From the NCBI GenBank assembly GCA_029449235.1, contig JANATG010000006.1:2170001-2234000 (forward strand): a stretch of DNA of 64,000 nt, in the 5' to 3' direction. The notes under the pieces were generated by a model. It did not search any database and was not told the DNA's origin. It saw only the letters and a program-made list of their open reading frames with translations. The position numbers and the translations under genes are program-made. Below, in pieces: positions 24,563-33,946 of the stretch (the first letter of the stretch is position 1; every line of letters starts with the position of its first letter). The stretch comes from Linnemannia schmuckeri. Lineage: Eukaryota > Mortierellomycota > Mortierellomycetes > Mortierellales > Mortierellaceae.

Positions 24563-24614
24563 TACCTGCACAAATGTGTGTGGGCGAACCAACACACAAA
24601 TATGGAAAACTAGA

Positions 24615-27600
24615 CTACTTCTGCGCACCCTTTCCACCGCGCGCCGGGCTTGAGCTAGAGACAATGGCAGATCTCTTTGGTGGGCCTTGAGTTCCACCCG
24701 TAGTACTTGAGGTAGAGGCAGGCCTTTTTCGATGTCCTGGTGATCGACTCGTTGTGCTAGTGCTCCCGCTGCTGCCGCTTCCAGGGGTTGTGTTCGAGAG
24801 TGTACTCGATCCGGCGCCGGCACTAGCCATCCAAGGAAGAGATCCGTCCGGAGCCACAGGCTGGAGATACTCTGGACGCTCCTGCTTCTCAAGATGTCCT
24901 CGCACAAGGTTGGCCATGTTCTCTGCCGCAATAACGTCACGGTGGTGATAAACATGGCATGTTGGGCAAAAGAAACGGCGGAGGGTGACCTGGGCGACGA
25001 AGAGCCCACAGTGAGGACATTTCTTGCTCGTATAATATTCATTGAGTCCAACGACCAAGTAACCCAACGACCGCACCTAATTTGAAGGAAACGGGTCATA
25101 TTAATTACTTTTTTGTTTGTTTTGCGGATGACAGGTATCCGCAGGTGTCAGTCCTTAATGATATTGCTGAATCAATGGTTACCTTCACAAAAAAAGATAG
25201 GAAAGTAGACTCAAGAGAGGAGAGTCCACTCTTGATCGAGAACTTGTCCAGTCCTACTCCAATCAAAACAGGATTTTCTGGATCATGTCGACGCTCAATA
25301 CTTCCTCCAGTGATACTAAGGAGGCGGTCGGCAAGCAGTTGGTACTCATACTGACGGGCACGCTCCATGTCCCACTTGTGGCGTTTGTACAACTGGTTTC
25401 GGCCCGCATAGAACTCCAATAGTCTCTCCTCGACCCGCCTCAGCTCTGCAGTGTAGTTGATCACACTCGCCCCTCGCCTTTCAAAGGTGGAAGTCCAGTC
25501 TCGATTCCTGCAATCGTTTGCTGTTTCTCCCCTACATCCAGCAACGTCTGCTTCTCGCCCTCCAGCCACCGACGGAAGCGGAATGTTGGTTGATACACCG
25601 CCTTTTGTTTCACCGCCAGATTATTAAACACCGTTCTTATCGAGACAAGAGGCGAGGTTGTTGTCTGTTGCTCTGGGATTGAAACCGAGATGGGATAGGA
25701 AGAGAGATTGAGGATGTCAATGTTGCTGTCGATTCCACAGAGGTAGCAACGATCCCTTCCATGCTTGAAGTTACTCTGTCGACTTCCTTGTTTTTTCAGT
25801 CCTGAGCGAGTCGTCCGGAATATCCGTAAAGGCGCCAACGACACACGCCTTCCCGCCATCCAAAGTCAACGTCTTGATCTTCTCGGGTTGAACTCCTGGC
25901 CAATATTTAGCGACGTCGTCCTTGCAGGTAATGACATTCCTGATCTCGGGTAGGAAGTAATCGACTCCGCCGATAGTCGAAGTCAATCTTGATGGCAGTC
26001 TGTCCTCTGCAATACGGCGAAATCGAATATCCTGAAGCTCTTGAAGCTTGAATGTCAACAACTGTATCCTGAACCCGTCAGTCTTTAGAGAGCCTCGAAG
26101 GACATATTTCTTCGTGGTATAGATACTGGGATCGAGCCATTCATTCTGGACATCCGTCAAGTGACTCGGATCTGATCCAAGGACCACGGCTCGACCGCAG
26201 ATCGATGACCAGCTTGCTTCCGCTGTCGGCTTGTGAGACCTTGAGGGGCGACGTTGGCAACAAAGTTCTTGATGATGAAACCAGGCTCTTTTCCTACTAT
26301 CCATGTGTCAAGGTCGCTCACTGAAGTGATGGTCGAGTTATCCAACTCGCCCAACCGCACCAATCTTTCCTTCAGCGATGTACGCTTCCAGAAGAAAGCT
26401 GCAATCTCCCTCTCCGAGAAGGATACGAAAGGTTGCTGTGAGGAGGTAAGAGGCACAATCCGACGGCTGTTTCCCGTGAGCTTGTTCAAGTAGAGAAAGT
26501 TCTCGACTGCGGAAACATCTGATCGAATCTGAATGTCGGCATCTCCTCGTATGACACCCTTGTCCTTCATTACCTTGAGCTATGCAAGAAAAGGATAACA
26601 TGAATTAAATAATATTCGCGTTATTTTTTCTTGTGCGATGAAAGCATAACAGCATACCTGAATTAGCCAAAGATATTTCAGCCCATACCTTATCGTGGAG
26701 ACCGCGGCTCCCATGCCCATACATTTGTCTCAGCCCGACAGCCAGCTGACCAGACACAGATCGGACCAAATACGTTGGTGTGAATGGCGCGGTTTCCCGA
26801 AGTTCCTTGCGCGCTCGAACTGGATCATGTATCCCGTCCTTCACCAACCTGGCGACAAGCTGATTAGCAACAGCGTCTGCCTTGGAGTTCTCCTTCGGGT
26901 AGTTTCCTGAATAGAGATACGTCAGAAAAGAGATTAGGAAGGAGAACTCCTTGTCCTGCCTGTTCGCGACATCGGAGTTGTCATTCTCCTTGTTCCCGCT
27001 GACATCCTCCTCATCCTTATCGATACCCGCAGGCTTGACCGACTCGCAAATCGACAACAGTATCCCCCGTTCCGCCTCTGTGATAGTGTCCTTCCTGCAC
27101 TGAAGTCGATATAATTCGGTCATCGTTTGGAGTGGCGTCATTAATTCTAACATAATCCTTCGCTCCTCCTCCATCTTATCCATGCGATCCCTCAGTATTT
27201 CCACGAAATGGCCAATAAGACGCTGAACCTCACGCTTCACGCCCGCGGCCAGCCGTGGGGCCTCCTGCAAACAATCGACTACCTCCTGCTGCTCCTCAGT
27301 AAGAGCGTCAGTGCCGACAATTCCGTCCATCACCACGCGTCTGACGTTCGCACGCACTGCGCCAATCTCCAAAGAAGACGTTGGATGGTGCCAGTTCATT
27401 AACCGCACAAGACCATTCTTGTCGAGATCTGCCAGCGATTTCTTCTGAGGCCCAGATGAGTCTTTGTCGCCCTTCGGCTTGGACTTTATGATCGAAACAC
27501 TGTTGGTCTGCGCCGGCTCCCGGTAGAACTTGAGCTTGAACTGTTTGGCCTTGGGAGGTGGGCCATGGACAATCTGGCGCGTTCTCTCTTTGAACGAAAA

Positions 27601-29028
27601 CCGGCCTCGATTCCTCGGAATTCGCGTCCTGGCAAATGAAGGATGTCCGTCTGCATTCGAGTTAGAGGCCAGAGAGGAACTCGATTGTGAAGGCTCGGGA
27701 GTCAGAGCGGATTGTGGCGATGAAGTAGCAGTAGTGTTGGCCTTGGAGACAACCTTGGGTGACTCGACTGTTCTATACCGGTTATAAGTCTTTGGCGATG
27801 GCAACCGTACAACGTCGTCCTTGGCTCTATTTATTAAAAGCCAACCAAATGAAATGGTGAGAAATGCACCTCGCAAATTATTCTCCACAATGTACAAAAT
27901 CCTTTAATAGTGCATGGTAAAATTACCTCTCCTTGGCTCCTGCTGCTCGCATGTTTTTCAAAGACTCATGCTTGATACAGAGTTCCTTGAATCTGTCCTG
28001 CAATACACGAAAGAGTTGCTGGGCTTGCGAGTCTTGGACCAAAGGTTTGATACATTCTTGTTGTAAAAGAACGAACACCCGGATAGAGTTCTGGAAAGTC
28101 TCCTCCTCAGTGTTCTTCACCATGACTTGACCGTGAGCGAGGTAAGCAGCGACGATCTCTTGGGTGTCTATTGAAAAGGAAAGTAATCAGAGTCAGAATT
28201 CGATTTGTACGATAGTATTTTTGCAAAGAATGCCAGAATAAAATTGCCAGCAAAATTACCTGGCCTTGGCTCAATCTCCTTGATGACATTGAAGTTAGTT
28301 GCTGGTCCCAGCGAGTAGATATTCCTATGATAGTCATTCCTCGAAACTACAGCGAGAGCCGTTAGCTGGGTCCGAGAAATGCCCAGAGTTGCGAGTATAT
28401 CAAGGATCTTGTATACAAGGATAAGGTTGTTGGACACCGGACGCCAGGGTTACAATCGATCGATACGCCAGTATATCGCTGTTCTTGGAAATAATGATGT
28501 CATTAGACTAAGCGTCCCGAGCCATGGCAACATCGGCTTCGGTGGTGCAAATGACGACCGTCCATCCGCGATTCTCCATGTATTTTGCAAACTCCAAGCG
28601 ACTCGTCAACGACCAGTAAAACGAGGATGCAAGTCCAGCCTTGATATCGGTAAAGTGCCGCTTCCGGATTCTCATGACATTATTTAGCCGTTCTTCGAAG
28701 GTATCGATGCTCTTCTCCGTCCGGTCCAGGGCCTTGTGCCGTGTTTCTTCTCGTGCCTTGGCCGTGTTCACCTTCTCCACCGCCTGTGAACCGTCGATGT
28801 ATAGAATCATGTTGAGTGTATTTCCGAACCGCTCAACATCCTTCTCCAGAATCCTGTGTGCTTCCTTCCCGGACTTCTTGGAGTGTGCATCTTGAATGAC
28901 GCGGTAACAGTTGGCCAAGATGTCGAAGCGGCGTGCTCCGGTTGTGATTGATGCGAAGGTTGAGACGTAGAGTGAAACGGGGTTGTAGCCCTTCCTGCGA
29001 ATGAAGGGTACCAGTCGAAGAGCCCCAT
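24615..29028 (-). pseudogene. Decayed Fanzor (TnpB-like) gene with N-terminal XPG/FEN1-like nuclease domain
   Basis: The inferred exons are 29028-28260, 28167-27927, 27826-26689, 26579-25183 and 25076-24615 with GT-AG introns. The first part starts MGLFDWYP and carries FEN1/XPG-like features: ILYIDGSQAVEK, TEADVAMARDA then NDIIISKNSDILAY (XPG-I acidic motif), and a helix-hairpin-helix-like TQLTALAVVSRNDYHRNI followed by SLGPATNF. A long charged middle follows. The last part is Fanzor: GSLKTDGFRIQL, LTLDGGKACVVGAF (RuvC-I), NLAVKQKAVYQPTFRFRRWL, GVGLDKFSIKSG, GLNEYYTSKKCPHCG, CPTC, and HRDVIAAENM (RuvC-III). Two CxxC pairs form the zinc finger. Breaks are one frameshift near 29000, a TAG at 28508-28510, a frameshift near 28445, and three more near 26165, 25800 and 25485. 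Fanzors are RNA-guided DNA nucleases carried by eukaryotic transposons. Both halves follow one exon chain, so a single ancestral gene is likely but not proven. Confidence 0.82.
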
Positions 29029-29253
29029 GGTGTTGGGGCTTGTGCTTTTGGGGTCAGAAGAAAGGAATATTGGAGAGGATAGTTGTTCGTTGAATAGTAA
29101 AGTTGAAAAAAGTGACGAAGGGAAAAGCGAATCGACTCTTTAACCGGGTTCTGTGTGTCGATTAGTTGCTGCCAATTCTTTCCTAGAATGGGGGGACGGG
29201 GGGCGGGTCGTTGACTATCGGGACGCGTGATGTGTGCATATAGAGAACTCAGC

Positions 29254-29370
29254 AGAGGTCTGGTCTGATGTTTGTTTTTGGTTAGACCTTGTCAGCTACA
29301 GAGGACTTGCTTAACAAAATACTCATAATTGACAAGGAACTAACCAAAAACAGCAACAGACCAGACCTCT
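29254..29370. repeat. Imperfect 32-bp inverted repeat with 54-nt loop
   Basis: The left arm (29254-29285) begins AGAGGTCTGGTCTG and ends TTTTTGGTTAG. The right arm (29340-29370) begins CTAACCAAAAA and ends CAGACCAGACCTCT, the reverse complement apart from a few mismatches and one gap in the middle. The 117-bp unit could be a MITE-like element, a solo end of a larger transposon, or a hairpin in a transcript. It lies about 225 bp upstream of the Fanzor pseudogene start. Confidence 0.8.
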
Positions 29371-30348
29371 GGAACTCAGATAAGAGCTGCGAGGAAACAC
29401 AAGTAACCAAATAATTTTACATTGGCTAAGACCACAATTTTTCTTGTCGCTTACACTCTAAAACCTGTAAGGTGTAGCAAGGGCACACGTCAACATATAA
29501 CGCGTTTTTTTATCGAGGAAGGGAGGCAGAAGGGGTACAAGTGTTGTTTTGTCTAGTTCAGGAAAGGGAAACAATGTGGGCTTCTCATCAAGAGAGAAGA
29601 GCGATAGTAGAGATATATTCGTATTGTTCTCCGTTGTGAGGAAATAGATGCTGGTGGTGAGTGACGAGTGAAAAGGATAGTGGAAGAGAGAGAGTGATTA
29701 AATTTTTGATGTGTGCTCTCGTTACATCTTACAAGCTACAACTAAGTGAAAATTGTCTCTAAGCAGAACACTCTCTGTAAGTATTCATCACGTGCGCCGA
29801 TCGCCAACAGCCCCTCTATAATGGGTAAAAAAAAAATGACGTCACCGTACAATTTTAAGTGTGGCCGACCAATCACTTTTGTCTCTGGAGCTAGTTTTTT
29901 ATTTGCAGTCGATTCGAGGTTGTGTTGAATTCCTTCTCTTCACATCATTTGGGATTATGTACAGTGCTGCACTTGGCTTGATCAACTCGGGAGTGTGTGT
30001 GTTCGGGCCATTAACAGAGAATAGGACCGAACGAGGAATGGCCAGGAATCATCATCAACCAACAACCACTTGTCCTCAGGATCAACTTTCAACTTTTTTC
30101 ACACCACAAAAACAGCCGACCAAAAAATATTTTCAAACAGCAAAAAGTCATGCCGAAACTCTGATTCAGCATTCCCTGCTTGCCCCCCTTCTGGCTGAAT
30201 CGCTGATCGGAGTGTCATCGAAAACTGGATCCAGTCACCACACCGGGATGTTAATGATCACTGAGGGGCTACCAACTAGAATTCATGGGGAAACCATCAT
30301 CTAATCGATCTTTTGTTTTTCTCGATTTTGGGCCTTTTCTAGTTCAAA
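29371..30348. other. intergenic region upstream of eL28
   Basis: No gene is supported. A CACGTG motif lies at 29789-29794, and a TGACGTCA palindrome near 29837 followed by TGTGGCCGACC lies about 500 bp before the eL28 start. They are plausible promoter elements, but nothing in the sequence alone shows use. Short open frames here have no recognisable product. Confidence 0.5.
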
Positions 30349-31654
30349 ATGTCGGCTGATCTTACCTGGTAAGAAAAAAACGAGCTGCACTTATTGTGTT
30401 TCAACTCAGAACTATGCTCGTCTGCTTGTAGTTCCAAGGAACACATGGACCGACCGGACAGTTGATACTGACCCAACCCCTTTCTCTTCACTGGGTATCG
30501 TTACTTCTCACAGGCTCCTCATCAAGAACAACAACTCCTTCTTGGTCAAGCGCTCCGGCGTTCAGTTCTCCTCGGAGGCTGGCAACTTGTTGAACAAGAA
30601 CTCGTTCAAGTTCTCTGGAATCGCCAACAAGAAGGTACATTGGAGCGCACAAGCAAAATTGGGACGCTGACACGGAGGGAGAAGCATGGACACAGGAATA
30701 TCATTTTGGCTTTATGGAATCAAACGCTTGTCCATGACTTGACGGAAGACTCCTCAGTTGATCACTTGGGCGTCATAACTCTTGATCGAAACTTTGAGTG
30801 CCAGGCTTTACCTGCGACATATATTTGGCAACCATGATAGACATTTGTACATGAGACTGTTTAATGGCGAGAGGGTGGTGCATGGCTTAGGGTCGACTTG
30901 ATACAGCTTAGGCATTGACCCTTGATTGTTTGTTTTCTCTTAATGGACTTCTTCCGACTGCTTTAGACCATCGACATTGCCGCCGCTGCTTCCGGCCGTG
31001 GTGTTGTTGTCTCCACCCCCAAGACCAAGGTCACTCTCACCAAGGGTATCCGCAAGTCTGCCCGCTCCGTCGCTGGTCTTACCCGCGCCGGCTACCGTGC
31101 TGACCTCCGCAAGGTAAGAACACTTACAGGAACCACTGGTTCTTTTCCGTACATAACTTTTTTTTATTTCTGTTCATCTATTCAGCAAAGTGCTAGAACC
31201 CAGCAGATTCCATTTAACATGAAAGCTGGGCGTACATTATTTGCAAGATTACAAATCTCCTCTGCTCTTTCAAGAAAGGGCGAGGACCTGGCCAATGTTC
31301 TGCAACTTATCAAACAATGAATTTTCTTTATTCAAAGTTTTGCGACTGTAACTTGGGAACATCTCTTCCTCTTTTTTCTCCATTATTCCCCTTTTGTCAT
31401 CTCATTTTTCGTGTCTTTAATTCCTTTTACTATTGAAGCGCATCTCCTACGCGTTTTCACGCTTCTCTTACTGTTGCGCAAGCGTCAAAGAGAGAATGAA
31501 TGAAACTAATTCTGCTATATCTCATTTGAATGTTTGTCACGTTTGTTTCAATCAGGCTGCTCTTGCCCGCGTCGCCGCTGTCCTCGCCTCCCAGAAGCCC
31601 GTCAAGGCTGCCCCCAAGAAGGCTTCCAAGGGTGTCCGTGCCAACAAGAACTAA
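30349..31654 (+). CDS. RPL28: Large-subunit ribosomal protein eL28
   Basis: Four exons (30349-30368, 30514-30634, 30967-31113, 31556-31654) join to 135 residues; human eL28 has 137. It is a structural protein of the cytosolic 60S subunit. The start MSADLTWLLIKNNNSFLVKR matches the family MSAxLxW start. Later conserved parts are NLLNKNSFKFSG, the GYRADLRK segment before the last intron, and AALARVAAVLASQKPV, with a basic KKASKGVRANKN tail. The 20-nt first coding exon is typical of intron-rich fungal ribosomal protein genes. The 442-bp third intron is the longest in the gene. eL28 is absent from baker's yeast. Confidence 0.95.
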
Positions 31655-32611
31655 ACCCAGTATTTTTTCTTCTTGATTCGTCTCCGATTTTGAATAAAAA
31701 ACGGCCTTGAAAACAACAATACCAATAGCTTCCTTTGTTTTTGCTCATGTTCGTTTTTCTCGCGTAGTTTGATTGTAGTCATACTCATTCCTGAAGGTAT
31801 TGGGCAACAAGAGGATGTTGCGAACCAAGGATACGAAACGAAGGATTCATGTTTGAAAAGGAGACGAGGCAAAAAGGAAAGAGTCGATCTGCCTTATCCT
31901 AAATGGGCTACACGTGACCAAAGATTTCAGGCGTAGGATTTAATATGTGTCTGGACGGGGTCCCTTGGTCCTTCTCTTTCTCAACCCAAAAAAGGTGCAC
32001 ACTCGCTTCAAAGTGCTGTCAGACCATACCAGGAAATCCATCCGACAAAACTCTCAACCATGGGGCCAATACCATCCATCGATCTATCGACACATTCTCT
32101 TACACCCTACACCCTACATATCCCTAATCGACATCTCGACATCTCACCAACATCGCCCTCTTCCTACACCTCTGGTTATTGTCGACTTCGCACAAGAACT
32201 TTTATCGTCGGGACTCGATGAGAGCTTGCCTTGCAAGGCGGCAGCGGAGGTTCATGGGATACACCGCATATGAAAATATACGGAACTCGATGATGGAACA
32301 GCTGCTACTTCGCCGCTATGGAATCAGAGTATGGGAAAGAGCGTTACTTTGACGGGAGGCAGTTGTCAGTATGATCAGACGGAATCTGTCATCTTTTCTG
32401 CGGAAGCAGGCTTTACGACAGAAGTACAGGAGTAACGACTAGCGGCACCACACCCAATGCAGCAACGGACATCCTTCTCGACCAACCCTGGCGCGCAGAT
32501 CTATCATCGCTCCAAAACCCGACTTTCCCTCCCCAACACCGTTCAGTAATTGCGATTCCAAGTACTCATCCGTTCCATGCGTCTTTGCCTTGTTGTGTAC
32601 CTTATAGGAAA
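31655..32611. other. intergenic region upstream of ubiquitin-eL40
   Basis: No gene is supported. A CACGTG motif lies at 31911-31916 in the sequence TACACGTGACC. Several short frames occur, including one near 32219-32350, but none has recognisable similarity. A TATAG/G acceptor-like site just before the ubiquitin ATG suggests a possible 5' UTR intron. Confidence 0.5.
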
Positions 32612-33426
32612 ATGCAGATTTTCGTTAAGACCCTTACCGGAAAGACCATCACCCTCGAGGTGGAGTCTTCCGACACCATCGACAACGTCAAGCAGAAGAT
32701 CCAGGACAAGGAGGGTGCGTTACTTTTTTTCACTTCTCATACCCCCTTTGGACTGTACTATAACAATAACTGCCGCGCTCGAGAGTCAGCGACAAGGCAA
32801 TGGAGTCGATGATACGGGAAGTTGGACAGGCCATAGAGGATCGCCGCAGCAATTGAACGATTGTTTTGCTTTCGACAAGGCCTCAAGGTTCTCATTGGCA
32901 GAATATGAGGACGGACAGCCTATCGACACGACAAAGATTGTGGCATTGCTCTTTTGCTCTGCACGAGACTGCGGGCGACCGCCAGTCAGATCGCAGCAAC
33001 CAGGACATAGGACAGTCAGACATTCAACTCAACTTGCGCCTCACAAAGGACCTGGCTCGTTGCCACTGTCTTACACTACACCTGAACACCAAATACTGAT
33101 ATCTCCCTTCCCCTCTTCAATGTACTTTATTCGACACAACAGGTATTCCCCCAGACCAGCAGCGTTTGATCTTCGCCGGCAAGCAGCTCGAGGACGGCCG
33201 CACCCTTTCGGACTACAACATCCAGAAGGAGTCGACCCTCCACTTGGTCCTCCGTCTCCGTGGTGGTATCATTGAGCCCTCGCTCAAGGCCTTGGCCTCC
33301 AAGTTCAACTGCGACAAGATGATTTGCCGCAAGTGCTATGCTCGTCTCCCTCCTCGCGCCACCAACTGCCGCAAGAAGAAGTGCGGTCACTCCAACCAGC
33401 TCCGCATCAAGAAGAAGCTGAAGTAA
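32612..33426 (+). CDS. UBI1: Ubiquitin-ribosomal protein eL40 fusion
   Basis: Two exons (32612-32714 and 33143-33426) encode 128 residues: ubiquitin (76 aa, ending LRLRGG) fused to eL40 (52 aa). The fusion is cleaved after the terminal Gly-Gly, giving free ubiquitin and a 60S subunit protein. Ubiquitin is almost invariant; compared with human it has Ser19, Asp24 and Gln28. eL40 begins IIEPSLKALASKFNCDK and has the four zinc-binding cysteines (CRKCYAR and CRKKKCGHSNQLR). The 428-bp intron falls at codon 35, in the DKEG/IPPD region. The intron contains long open frames but no recognised gene. The neighbouring eL28 gene is on the same strand. Confidence 0.97.
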
Positions 33427-33946
33427 ATCATTCGCCCTCTTCAACAACGCTTCTGCCCGTCTTCTTTTCGGAATTATCAATTTGCAAGGAAAGGAGAAGA
33501 GCAGGGAAAAACATGGAAAAAGGACAAAGGGGCTCACTTTCTGTTTCTAACTCTTCCGAGTGGGGAACTGTTTTTTTGGGTTTCTGTGTTTTTTCGACAA
33601 ATAAATACTTTTTCTTATGAGAAAAGCTATCTTGTGGGTTGCCTTTGCTTATTTTATTTTTTTTTTGGTCAACGCTGGGGTTGTGCAACAAATTGTCTTG
33701 ACGTGAGAGAGTTGCAAGATAAATGCGGTCACGGACCAAGATTGAATTCCTGTCCCCGATTCTTTTTTCATACGAGAGCACTTGCAACATTGTACACGTG
33801 AAGAGCTTTATTTTTCTTCTGCTTTTTTTCTCACTTTGATTTTGTTTCCTTCTCGGATTTGAGCAGTAGAGTCCTTTTCACCTACGAGAAAAGCGCCGCC
33901 AAATATGTAACATACCATGCATCGTTTACTTTAAGAATGAAACAGA
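33427..33946. other. 3' region of ubiquitin-eL40 and of tandem-family copy 1
   Basis: This convergent gap holds the 3' ends of two genes. A/T-rich runs and a CACGTG at 33795-33800 are present. No coding sequence or RNA gene was recognised. Confidence 0.5.

Noticed and set aside
31911..31916. CACGTG motifs near eL28 and ubiquitin-eL40 as a shared ribosomal regulon element
   Set aside because: The hexamer also occurs at other places in the window (for example 33795-33800 and near 54640), so two promoter hits are not evidence of regulation.
32200..32350. Short frame with a Met/Leu/Arg-rich product upstream of ubiquitin-eL40
   Set aside because: Too short, no similarity recognised, and it lies in the likely promoter or leader of the ubiquitin gene.
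32715..33142. Long open frames inside the ubiquitin-eL40 intron
   Set aside because: The intron has good GT-AG ends and interrupts ubiquitin exactly at a known reading frame; the frames show no recognisable protein.
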